Shown here: positions 28,186-36,094 of the stretch, in pieces | How the letters are laid out: each line of letters starts with the position of its first letter | Position numbering within the stretch: the first letter of the stretch is position 1 | Origin: Lewinellaceae bacterium | GTDB taxonomy: Bacteria; Bacteroidota; Bacteroidia; Chitinophagales; Saprospiraceae | DNA: 64,000 nt | NCBI GenBank assembly: GCA_020636095.1 | Contig: JACJYN010000002.1 | Span: 868,001 to 932,000, forward strand | Direction of reading: 5' to 3' | Notes under the pieces: generated by a model | Database searches by the model: none | The model's input: the letters and a program-made list of their open reading frames with translations, nothing else | Told to the model about the DNA's origin: nothing | Made by a program: the position numbers and the translations under genes

Positions 28186-29991
28186 TTGACCATGAAAAAG
28201 ACCCTATTAGCGGTACTGGTAGGCTTACTGGCCCTTGCCTGTAATAAAGAAAGCAACACTCCGGCCGACAGTTTCGAGGCTGTTTTTGAAGCGGGCGGAG
28301 ACTTCGCAGCCGTCAACCGGAGCGAAGAGGTGATTGCGGAAGAGCAATCCTCCGAAACGCTTAATGATGTAGCATTCAATTGCACGATCCGGACATTGCG
28401 CGTGCAGGATGCAGCGGGGGGACAAAGCGGGTTCCCTCTGTTCAACCCCAACGCCTCGGTCGTCTACCCCGGCAGCCTGCTGCAGGGCAAAAGCCTCAAC
28501 CAGGCCACTCCGGATGTCATTGCCGTAAAACGGGCCGGCGGTACCATCTCTATTGATGTAGTCGACGGCAATATACAGCCCTCTTTTTCGGTAGATGAGA
28601 TCAAGAAGAGCACGGTCAGCACCGCCGCCAACAATATTATTGCGAACAGTACCGGCGTAGTGCCCGCCAATTTTGAATTTTCCTACGATTTCGTCAACAG
28701 CAAAAGAGAAATGGCACTGAAGATGCGGGCGGACTTCGAAACTAAATTCACGGAAATAGAGAGCAGCCTCAGCTTTAGCTCCGACCGGGAGTACAACCGA
28801 ATGCTGATCCAGCTCAATCAAAGCTTTTACACCCTGAGTTTCGACATTCCCACTTCCCTCGACCAGCTCTTTGCACCCGAAGTGAAACCGGACGACCTGG
28901 CCCGCTACGTCGGCCCCGGCAATCCGGCTACTTACATTTCGGACGTGACCTACGGCCGCATTTATTACATGCTGGTTGAATCGACCAGTTCCCAAACGGA
29001 GATGAACGCCCGGGTGGAAGGCTCCTTTTCCGGCCTGGCCGTCGGCGGTTCCGGAGAGGTGGAGTACAACCAACTCGCTCAACTGGAAAATATTAAGATC
29101 AAGGTCTTTGCCTTCGGGGGCGAGTCCGGCTCCACCATACGGACGATCGGGGTTTCAGACCTGAGCACCATCGTGGGCCTGCTGGCGGAAAGCTCGGATA
29201 TCACCACCGGCAAACCCGTATCCTACGTAGTGCGCAGCGTGTACGACAACCAGATCGTCAGTGTACAGCTGAACACCGAATACGATGTCAAGGAATGCAC
29301 GCCCACTATGACGGTGGGGGCGCCTCCCTACACAGCGCACTGGGCAGGTTTGTCCACTACCTTCGGCCCCATAGGCGCCGCTTTCACACTGAAAGGAACG
29401 GAATTCATCCTGGTCAACCGGGCCGGCGACCAGTATATGATCAGTGATGTCGGCCGGCTCGACGGCCCCTATTCTATCGACCAGTTGGGCGACGGCCCCT
29501 GCCCCTTCACTTCTATCGGCGCCGCCTGCAACCTGGAGGGCAATGATTACGAGCAGGCTACCATTATGATCTTCGATGAAACGGGCACCAAGTATACCTA
29601 CATGCTGGATAACGGCCGTTGGCTGGATATCCAAAACCTGTCTCAAATGGCCAATGGCACTTCCCCGTTCAACCTATCCGGCGTAGGAGCGATGTCCTTT
29701 CGCACGAAGGATCCCTTGGGGCCGAGTACCCGCGTCATGTTCAACAAAGACGGAACCCTGTGGACGATCTACAACAACAACCCGCAGGGGTTCAGCAGCC
29801 CTAAAAACCTGAACCAATTGTTCAGCAGCCATAATTTTCCGTCGGGAATGGATGGCGTAGGCGCTTCTATTGGGTTTGATATCGGAGATGACCACTACTA
29901 TATCTTTTTCGATAAAAGCGGCAGAAAATACACTATTTACGGCAACGTAAATGGCCAAGGCAACCGCTATATAGGGCCTTTTTCAATTTGA
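28186..29991 (+). CDS. Cholesterol-dependent-cytolysin-like lipoprotein with four-repeat C-terminal propeller-like domain
   Basis: 601-residue lipoprotein (lipobox LALAC, Cys 19). Residues about 60-370 carry the thiol-activated cytolysin core: NPNASVVYPGSLLQGKSL, the YISDVTYGRIYYMLVESTSS block (about 250-270), a FGGESGST glycine pair (about 310) and PVSYVVRSVYDNQIVSVQLNTEYD (about 342-366), each in family order. The Trp-rich undecapeptide and domain 4 are absent. In their place are four repeats (about 385-601), each with a G(I/V)GA start and a Y-rich strand (e.g. GRKYTIYGN), like hemopexin or small propeller blades. The family forms large beta-barrel pores; here it is anchored to the producer's own membrane. 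Terminator at 30001. Confidence 0.85.
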   Translation: MTMKKTLLAVLVGLLALACNKESNTPADSFEAVFEAGGDFAAVNRSEEVIAEEQSSETLNDVAFNCTIRTLRVQDAAGGQSGFPLFNPNASVVYPGSLLQGKSLNQATPDVIAVKRAGGTISIDVVDGNIQPSFSVDEIKKSTVSTAANNIIANSTGVVPANFEFSYDFVNSKREMALKMRADFETKFTEIESSLSFSSDREYNRMLIQLNQSFYTLSFDIPTSLDQLFAPEVKPDDLARYVGPGNPATYISDVTYGRIYYMLVESTSSQTEMNARVEGSFSGLAVGGSGEVEYNQLAQLENIKIKVFAFGGESGSTIRTIGVSDLSTIVGLLAESSDITTGKPVSYVVRSVYDNQIVSVQLNTEYDVKECTPTMTVGAPPYTAHWAGLSTTFGPIGAAFTLKGTEFILVNRAGDQYMISDVGRLDGPYSIDQLGDGPCPFTSIGAACNLEGNDYEQATIMIFDETGTKYTYMLDNGRWLDIQNLSQMANGTSPFNLSGVGAMSFRTKDPLGPSTRVMFNKDGTLWTIYNNNPQGFSSPKNLNQLFSSHNFPSGMDGVGASIGFDIGDDHYYIFFDKSGRKYTIYGNVNGQGNRYIGPFSI

Positions 29992-30000
29992 GAAGGGCGA

Positions 30001-30027
30001 GTGGGCCTGCGGGCCCACTCTTTTTTT
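30001..30027 (+). terminator. Intrinsic terminator after the cytolysin-like gene
   Basis: GTGGGCC, loop TGCG and GGCCCAC followed by TC and seven T, 10 bp after the stop codon. Confidence 0.88.
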
Positions 30028-30130
30028 AGTGCTTATGGAGGCGATTCAATCGCCGTACGGTATGGGAGCTTCGCGCGCGGATGGTGACGCATAGTGTGGG
30101 AAAAAGAACAGCCTGAACTGAATTCGGGAG

Positions 30131-30214
30131 TGTTCGGTGTTCGGTGTTCGGTTTTCGGTGTTCGGTGTTCGGTTTTCGGTGTTCGGTTTTCGGTTTTCGG
30201 TGTTCGGTGTTCGT
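30131..30214. repeat. 7-bp tandem repeat array, 12 units
   Basis: Twelve contiguous 7-mers, eight or nine TGTTCGG-type and the others TTTTCGG. A 7-bp period is incompatible with coding selection. It lies in the 555-bp spacer between the convergent cytolysin-like gene and the pseudokinase-globin gene. Confidence 0.9.
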
Positions 30215-30246
30215 CAATCACTAAAAATCAAGGGGCGTTTTTTAAA

Positions 30247-30445
30247 CTAGTGCGCCGGGAACGAAGTTGTTGGTCAATAATTTGAGGCTGTTTTGCGGCC
30301 GGCTCGTCGCCAAAGGCTATGGCCGGCGGAGACAGGCAAGGCGCGACGACCGACCATAGCCTAAGCTACGGAAGGAAGGAGCAACGCAGCATGGCCGTAA
30401 AAGAGCCCAAACAATTGGTTAAGAATTTCGTTCCCGGCGCACTAG
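30247..30445. repeat. MITE-like inverted-repeat element, family A, copy 3
   Basis: About 199 bp bounded by perfect 19-bp inverted repeats CTAGTGCGCCGGGAACGAA (30247-30265) and its complement (30427-30445). Pairing continues imperfectly inward for some 60 bp more, so the whole element can fold as a hairpin. The right 109 bp (30337-30445) are nearly identical to 9388-9496. No gene is credible inside it. Confidence 0.85.
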
Positions 30446-30492
30446 GAGCCCTTAAAAGACACAGAAAATTGAACTATCCCCACCTGCCTCCC

Positions 30493-30552
30493 GATACACT
30501 GCTCTCCGACACACTGCTCTCTGACACACCGCTCACCGATACCCCCTCACCC
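30493..30552. repeat. 15-bp tandem repeat, four units, reaching into a gene end
   Basis: GATACACTGCTCTCC is repeated four times with increasing divergence. The last unit overlaps the stop codon and final codons of the minus-strand gene at 30547. Probably replication slippage at a gene end. Confidence 0.75.
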
Positions 30553-32226
30553 CCTCCTCATCGCTTCCAGCCCGTTGCGCACGGCCATCTCCCAGGCCTC
30601 GTCCAATTCGTCGGGATTGTTCCAGTTTTCCTCATCAAAAGTGAGAATGGTTTCTTTGAGGCATTCCAGGAAGAGCGCATAATCTTCGGGTTGCACGCCA
30701 ACGGCAGCGTGCTGTCTGGACAGGCTCTGCAGCCGTTGGCCCATAGCGGTGGAAACGGAAGGGAACTGCAGCAGGCGCTCCATGGCCAGGTCGAGCATCT
30801 GGTGCTGGTATTTCCACAATTCCTCCTCGGAGAAATTATCGCGGGCCATGTGGGCGGTGTAGGCGCGGTCAAAGATCTCTCTGGCATTGGGCGACTTATC
30901 GAGGAAGAAATCGTAGAATGCCTTGTAGAAGCCCTCGATGCGGCGCACCCGGCTATAGCTGTTGCGCAATTTTTTCAACCGCTGATATTCGGGATGTTTT
31001 TCCATGGGCTGGGTGGCGGAAGGCAGCAGTTCGATCTCTTCCAGCACCTCTTCCATATCCAGAAAGCGGGCCGTGGGTTCAAAGCTGAGCATACGCTTCA
31101 AGGCCTGGGCGAAAGCAGGAGGACAAAGGGTATCCTTGAGCTCCTGAAAGAGCAGGTCCGGATTTTCGTCGAAATCTAACCGGCGGCGGAGGATATCCAT
31201 GATGGTGCCGCCCCGGAAAAAGGGCTCGCCGGTAAATAATTCTACGGCGATCAGGGCAAAGGAATACTGATCAGAAAGGGGGGTGGCCGTGTCGCTGTTG
31301 ATCTGTTCGGGACTCCAGTACATGGAGAAGAGGCGGATGCGTTCAAAGGAACGCTTATAATAAGCAGCCTGGACGACCTGAAAAGGAGATATCTTAGGCC
31401 CTTTCTTTTTATCGATCAGGATGTTGGAAGGCCAGAGGTTGTTGTGCACCAGGCCGTCCTGGTGCCCCTGGTACAGGGCCCGGCCCATAGTGTAAAGCAT
31501 TTCTTTGACCTCTTTGACCTGATAGGGCCAGCCCTTGGCCAGCCGTTCGGACAGGCGCATGCCGTCGATGTATTCGGTCACGATGTAGCGGGGCGGAGCG
31601 TCCAGGCCCTCATCGATAATGCTGATGATGCCATCCAGCCCGGAAAGTTGCTTGGCTTTACTGAGATCCTCCCGGATATTTTCCAGGTTCTCGTCATCAA
31701 TAACCGACAGAGGCTTCACCACTTTGATGGCTACCCGCTGGGGTGTATTCGTAATGTTATCGGCCTTGTCGGCCTTGTAGATGATAGCCGTGTCCCCCGA
31801 GGAGATTTTTTCCAGGTTGATGTAGCGTTTGGCGAGTTTCTGCTCCAGTATTCGCTGAAACTCCTCTTCATTTTTTGCCAGGGTGATCTGCATGATTTCC
31901 CCGTTGCCTTCCTCCACCATGCCCTCTTCGGTCTTATGGATATGCCGAAGCAGCTGAAGCAGGGATTTCTTGATCTGGATCAGGCGGACGCGCTCCTCTT
32001 CGGCGGTGATGGCCTTGCCGAGGGCCTCATATCGGATTTCGTTGAAATCACTGAGCAGCAGGGAGACCGGAATGCTGTATTCGGTATATCTGACCAGTGT
32101 CTTCAGTTCCTCGAATACGCCTTCCAACTGATTGTTCTCAATCAGCCCTTCCAGGCGATCAATATTGTCTTTCAATGCTTTCATACCCTCCTTCTGATGT
32201 GGAGCCAGATATAGTAAGGGAAACAT
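30547..32226 (-). CDS. Effector-associated-domain-like / pseudokinase / globin fusion protein
   Basis: 559 residues (start 32226, or Met 15 at 32184, which begins exactly at the first domain). Residues about 15-97 are a small helical domain resembling effector-associated domain 11 (DNIDRLEGLIENNQLEGVFE). Residues about 135-400 have a protein kinase fold: VAIK Lys 168 and SPEQ (305-308) are kept, but the HRD Asp is Asn 263 (VHNNLWPSNIL) and the DFG motif is SPF (280-282), so catalysis is unlikely. Residues about 413-559 look like a globin: Tyr 434 at B10 (GFYKAF), Phe 452 at CD1 and proximal His 506 in LSRQHAAVGVQPEDY, as in Vitreoscilla-type haemoglobins. Cytoplasmic. Suggests a haem-gas sensor that signals by protein contact. 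Confidence 0.8.
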   Translation of the reverse strand: MFPLLYLAPHQKEGMKALKDNIDRLEGLIENNQLEGVFEELKTLVRYTEYSIPVSLLLSDFNEIRYEALGKAITAEEERVRLIQIKKSLLQLLRHIHKTEEGMVEEGNGEIMQITLAKNEEEFQRILEQKLAKRYINLEKISSGDTAIIYKADKADNITNTPQRVAIKVVKPLSVIDDENLENIREDLSKAKQLSGLDGIISIIDEGLDAPPRYIVTEYIDGMRLSERLAKGWPYQVKEVKEMLYTMGRALYQGHQDGLVHNNLWPSNILIDKKKGPKISPFQVVQAAYYKRSFERIRLFSMYWSPEQINSDTATPLSDQYSFALIAVELFTGEPFFRGGTIMDILRRRLDFDENPDLLFQELKDTLCPPAFAQALKRMLSFEPTARFLDMEEVLEEIELLPSATQPMEKHPEYQRLKKLRNSYSRVRRIEGFYKAFYDFFLDKSPNAREIFDRAYTAHMARDNFSEEELWKYQHQMLDLAMERLLQFPSVSTAMGQRLQSLSRQHAAVGVQPEDYALFLECLKETILTFDEENWNNPDELDEAWEMAVRNGLEAMRRG

Positions 32227-32400
32227 AATCGGTTTTTTTGAGCAGCGTAAAGGCCTGCTGTATCCATCCTGAAATCGCTCGTTCCCCTTAATGACGAAAG
32301 TAGCGCTCTAAATGTCGCTTTCGAAAAGATATTTAACAAAAGATTATTTGTTCCTTAACGCTAATTCCGCGATTGGTTACTCGTTGGTTGGGAAGAAAGT

Positions 32401-33000
32401 TTAGCCCAGGCCCTCCGCTCTCAGGAGCTGGTGAAGCTGCATCCCCTTTTTATAGAAGTTAATGATCTGAGAAGGCAACAGGAGTTGATTTTTGCGATAC
32501 AGGACCAGATAGTAATTGAGCCCCTCCATGGTCCAGTCCTTTTCGATGGTGAAAAATTGCAGGACTTCATCGCTAAAACTGGCGCGGATGTAGTCTTCAT
32601 CATCCCCTTTGAGCAGGTATTGGTTAGAAAATTTGGGATAGCGTTCGAAATCGATATCCTCTATACCCAGCCAGGCTCCGACCTTGTGGAAAAAATTTTC
32701 CGGTTTCATCAGGAATTGAGGTAGCCCCAGGTTTTTGGATTGGACGTAAAAAACGGTCTGCTTGAAAACGCGGGCGTGGTTATTCCGGTAGATGGTATAA
32801 CGATAATCAAAGATACGGACATCCAGTTGCAGCATACCATCCCGGCGATATAACATATTGGTGATCCCGCGGCGGCGGCCCCGGCTGAAAAGCTTAAAAT
32901 CTTTCAGCATGGTGTGCAAGCCCCAGGTATCCTCCTCTGCGTATTCCATTCCGAGCTCGTAGGCTACATTTTTCAGTTGGGTGGATCTGCTGTATGACAT
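32401..33000 (-). CDS. Conserved-looking protein of unknown function
   Basis: 199 residues from Met 33000 (MSYSRSTQLKNVAYELGMEY); the frame is open to 33087, but the extra 29 residues are not needed. Soluble, with no signal peptide. Alternating charged and aromatic residues (FDYRYTIYRNNHARVFKQTVFYVQS, YIRASFSDEVLQFFTIEKDWTMEG) suggest a compact alpha/beta fold like small DUF3137-type proteins, but I do not recognise the family. It is 174 bp upstream of the pseudokinase-globin gene on the same strand; any link is speculative. Confidence 0.75.
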   Translation of the reverse strand: MSYSRSTQLKNVAYELGMEYAEEDTWGLHTMLKDFKLFSRGRRRGITNMLYRRDGMLQLDVRIFDYRYTIYRNNHARVFKQTVFYVQSKNLGLPQFLMKPENFFHKVGAWLGIEDIDFERYPKFSNQYLLKGDDEDYIRASFSDEVLQFFTIEKDWTMEGLNYYLVLYRKNQLLLPSQIINFYKKGMQLHQLLRAEGLG

Positions 33001-33176
33001 AAGGTATAATGTAAACTCGGGAAAGATAAAGATTTTGCGGACAGCATGCAGAAAAAGAAGAGAACTTTCGGGCGAGAGAGGGTTCAAAAGCGATGACAGG
33101 CCGAAACCTGGTTGTTAACATTCCTGCCGGGAAGCCAGCAAAACAGCGAGCCGGGCCCCAGTGGTGCGATATTTAC

Positions 33177-33443
33177 TCAGGCGGCGTGTTTCTGAATGAA
33201 AAAGCTGGCGTCCTGAACGGTTTCAATAGCTTCCGCCTCCTCGGGAGTAAGGTACACATTGAAACGGCTCTCCAGTTCAGCAATCAACAGGAGGAGGTCG
33301 ATGGCATCGAGGTTGAGATCATCCTGCAGATGGGTATAAGGGTGAATGTACTTGACGGGCACATGTAGCCTCCAACTGATGAGATCGATGATACGCTGTT
33401 GCATATTAGTAAGTGTTGAGTGTGAGATGGCCTGGTCTGTCAT
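33177..33443 (-). CDS. Acyl-carrier-protein-like protein lacking the phosphopantetheine serine
   Basis: 88 residues from Met 33443 (MTDQAISHSTLTNMQQRIID); the open frame continues upstream to 33614 without similarity. The four-helix carrier fold is clear: HPYTHLQDDLNLDAIDLLLL, then ELESRFNVYLTPEEAEAIETVQDASFFI, matching ACP helices II to IV. The DSL motif that carries the prosthetic group is DAI here, and the codon is plainly GCC, so it cannot be a normal carrier. It may be a structural or regulatory ACP paralogue. It lies between the LOG-family gene and an unknown gene; the transferase at 1142 is far away. Confidence 0.85.
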   Translation of the reverse strand: MTDQAISHSTLTNMQQRIIDLISWRLHVPVKYIHPYTHLQDDLNLDAIDLLLLIAELESRFNVYLTPEEAEAIETVQDASFFIQKHAA

Positions 33444-33633
33444 AGCGAATATTTGCTTCTTTTTATTCGATGTTAAGAACGCACACCGCCCCCTATTGGT
33501 TGCCTGGCTTTTTTGTATTTCGACAAAAAATGATACCCTACCTGCCGGAAAGGACGCCAAGGCGCTAAACGGTAGGCTTTTACAAAAGAATACCCTGCCG
33601 CAAGAGGTTGTCACTCAGGGCTTAGGATGGAAG

Positions 33634-33738
33634 CAAGGCTGCCGTTCTAACGTTGGCAGCCTTGTTTGTTGTAACTAATCAGCTCACCGGCCGGAAAAGC
33701 CGGATGGAGATAGGCCTAAATAGTTACAACAAACAAGG
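33634..33738. repeat. Two overlapping hairpins with long perfect arms
   Basis: Hairpin 1: CAAGGCTGCC (33634-33643) with GGCAGCCTTG (33655-33664). Hairpin 2: CCTTGTTTGTTGTAACTA (33660-33677) with its perfect 18-base complement (33721-33738). The arms overlap at 33660-33664, so only one can form fully. The ends of hairpin 2 carry the TAACTA word of other elements here. It fills most of the 315-bp spacer between the LOG and ACP-like genes, both on the minus strand. Confidence 0.75.
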
Positions 33739-33758
33739 ATCAACGTGGAACAGTATAT

Positions 33759-34475
33759 CTACAATTCGTAATTAGGCCCAAGTTCTTCACCCTTTTCCTT
33801 ATAGAAATCATTGATGATCTGCACCACTTCTTCGGGGTCGTCGGTGATGGGCATCAAGTCCATGTCTTCGGGGTTAACATTTCGGTGCTGCTCCATCATT
33901 ACCTCCTTGATCCAGCTTTTGAGGCCGGTCCAGAAGCCGGTTCCCACCAGGATGATCGGCATTTTGGTTATCTTGTTGGTCTGCACCAGCGTAAGTACTT
34001 CAAAGAGTTCGTCCATGGTGCCAAAGCCTCCCGGGAGAGCGACCAGCGCCTGGGCGTATTTCACGAACATCACTTTTCGAACAAAAAAGTAGCGAAAGTT
34101 GAGGTTGCTGTCAACGTCTATATATTTATTATGGCCCTGCTCAAAGGGGAGGTCTATATTGAGGCCTACCGACCGGCCTCCGTACAGATGAGCGCCTTTA
34201 TTTCCGGCTTCCATAATGCCGGGGCCCCCACCGGTGATAACCCCGTAGCCCGCTTCGGTGAGCAAACGGGCAATGTCGACGGCTTTTTTATAATAGGGAT
34301 CATCCGGCTTGGTGCGGGCTGACCCGAAAATGGATACACAGGGCCCCATCTCATTCATGGTCTCAAAACCTTCTACAAATTCGGAGATCACTTTAAACAT
34401 GGTCCAGGAGTTCTCGCCCTTCAATTGGCGCCCCCAGGGCTTCATCTGTTGTCTTTTGACATGGTTCTCGGTCAT
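33759..34475 (-). CDS. LOG-family (TIGR00730) nucleoside-monophosphate phosphoribohydrolase
   Basis: 238-residue Rossmann-fold protein of the LOG family, often mislabelled lysine decarboxylase. Signature motifs are GGGPGIMEAGNKGA and PGGFGTMDELFEVLT, which bind the substrate phosphate and provide the catalytic Glu. Characterised members cleave ribose phosphate from AMP or cytokinin nucleotides. Length and N-terminus are typical of the bacterial long form. No cytokinin genes are nearby, so a role in nucleotide turnover is likelier. 198 bp downstream of the sigma-54 regulator, with a terminator between. Confidence 0.9.
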   Translation of the reverse strand: MTENHVKRQQMKPWGRQLKGENSWTMFKVISEFVEGFETMNEMGPCVSIFGSARTKPDDPYYKKAVDIARLLTEAGYGVITGGGPGIMEAGNKGAHLYGGRSVGLNIDLPFEQGHNKYIDVDSNLNFRYFFVRKVMFVKYAQALVALPGGFGTMDELFEVLTLVQTNKITKMPIILVGTGFWTGLKSWIKEVMMEQHRNVNPEDMDLMPITDDPEEVVQIINDFYKEKGEELGPNYEL

Positions 34476-34561
34476 GGTTCTTTTCTTCTTTGGTTAAGCT
34501 GTTATGTATTACTGCAGACAGGTTCTTCCCCCGGTGAGGTAAGAAAAAACCTATTCAGCAC

Positions 34562-34596
34562 AAAAAAGCCCGCCCATTTCATTTTGGGCAGGCTTA
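34562..34596 (-). terminator. Intrinsic terminator of the sigma-54 response regulator gene
   Basis: On the minus strand AAGCCTGCCCA and TGGGCGGGCTT pair with one mismatch and are followed by a six-T run, about 80 bp after the stop codon at 34674. It separates this gene from the LOG gene. Confidence 0.8.
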
Positions 34597-34673
34597 ACTA
34601 GTTAAGTCTTTTCGGGGTAAATTGCAAAGGCGGAACTCAAACTTGCCCAATTTTAAAAACCGGACAAAGGTTA

Positions 34674-35942
34674 TTAGCCCTTATAGTTCCTGAACTCATC
34701 TTCGATGAACTGATGTAAAGCTTCCTTATCATTAAATTGGTCGAACACCTCCTGCAATGGAGCAGAAGGCGGCGCCATGGAAGGCAATACATAACGAATA
34801 ACATCCTCCTCATGAATCTCACTACCGCTCAGTATGATGAGCCGCTCTATAACGTTGCGCAACTCCCGGATATTACCCGTCCAGTTGACCTCCTTTAGCC
34901 GTTGCAGCGCCTTCTCACTGATCACCTTTGGGCTAACGCCGTATTCACTACAAATCCGAGTGGTGAAATGTTGGGCCAGCAATGGAATATCGCCCTTTCT
35001 GTCATTCAAAGAAGGCACCTGTATGATGATCACCGCCAGCCGGTGGTACAGGTCTTCGCGGAACCGCCCGGCGGCGATCTCCTTGCGCAGGTCTTTATTG
35101 GTAGCGGCTACGACCCGCACGTCTACTTTTATTTCTTTGTCGCCACCGACCCGGGTGATCCTGCTTTCCTGCAGGGCGCGCAGGACTTTAGCCTGCGCCG
35201 AAAGGCTCATATCGCCGACTTCATCCAGAAAAAGGGTTCCTCCGTTGGCCTGTTCAAACTTGCCAATTCGTTGCTTGATGGCGGAAGTAAAGGCTCCTTT
35301 TTCATGGCCAAAGAGTTCGCTTTCGATCAGCTCGGCAGGTATGGCGGCACAGTTGACCTCAACGATGGGCTGATCCGCCCGGCTGCTTTTCTCATGCAAC
35401 CAGCGGGCCACCAGTTCCTTACCGCTGCCATTAGGGCCCAATACCAGCACACGGGCATCGGTAGGCCCTACCCTGCTGATGGTTTCTCTGACCAGCTCAA
35501 TCCGCTCGGACTCCCCGATGATGTCTTGTACCTTGCTTTTGGAAACCGTCCGCTTCAGTATCTTGGTTTCCGTTACCAGGTTCGACTTGTCCATGGCATT
35601 GCGAATGGTGATCAGCAGGCGGTTGAGGTCAGGTGGTTTGGATATAAAATCAAAGGCTCCCTTCTTAACGGCTTCTACGGCCGTATCGATGGTGGCATGC
35701 CCGGAGATCATCACAACCGGTACATCGGGCGCCAGGATTTGTATGCGTTCCAGGGCTTCCATACCATCCATTTTGGGCATTTTGATATCCAGAATGATGA
35801 CATCGTATTTTTCTTTTTTCACCTTTACCAGGCATTCCATGCCATCAGCGGCTTCGTCTACCTGGTATTTTTCGAATTCTAATATGTCGCGAAGGGTGCG
35901 GCGGATGCTTCTTTCATCATCCACGATGAGAACTGTAGCCAT
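34674..35942 (-). CDS. NtrC-family sigma-54 response regulator without HTH domain
   Basis: 422 residues from Met 35942 (MATVLIVDDERSIRR); the frame runs 10 codons further upstream. The receiver has its Asp in IILDIKMPKMDG. The AAA+ sigma-54 activator domain has Walker A GPNGSGKE, the sigma-54 contact loop as GAFTSA instead of GAFTGA, Walker B GGTLFLDEVGD and the R-finger region. The protein stops at FIEDEFRNYKG, where the Fis-type DNA-binding helix would begin; the other frames downstream do not restore one. It may activate from solution or use another way to reach promoters. No partner kinase is adjacent. Confidence 0.9.
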   Translation of the reverse strand: MATVLIVDDERSIRRTLRDILEFEKYQVDEAADGMECLVKVKKEKYDVIILDIKMPKMDGMEALERIQILAPDVPVVMISGHATIDTAVEAVKKGAFDFISKPPDLNRLLITIRNAMDKSNLVTETKILKRTVSKSKVQDIIGESERIELVRETISRVGPTDARVLVLGPNGSGKELVARWLHEKSSRADQPIVEVNCAAIPAELIESELFGHEKGAFTSAIKQRIGKFEQANGGTLFLDEVGDMSLSAQAKVLRALQESRITRVGGDKEIKVDVRVVAATNKDLRKEIAAGRFREDLYHRLAVIIIQVPSLNDRKGDIPLLAQHFTTRICSEYGVSPKVISEKALQRLKEVNWTGNIRELRNVIERLIILSGSEIHEEDVIRYVLPSMAPPSAPLQEVFDQFNDKEALHQFIEDEFRNYKG

Positions 35943-36094
35943 AGGAGGTCTTGATTTGATGTAGCTTATCACACCTTCTACGAGGAGGAGAAAAGAAAAG
36001 TTACAGGGAGATTGTTTTTTTTATTATATGAAAAATATCATTAATGAAATACCTCAAATGGGGCAGCCAGGGACAATATCTTCCAGGAAAAAGT

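Noticed and set aside
30319..31179. 286-codon plus-strand frame starting in the family A element
   Set aside because: Its first part repeats element DNA and the rest is antisense to the well-supported pseudokinase-globin gene.
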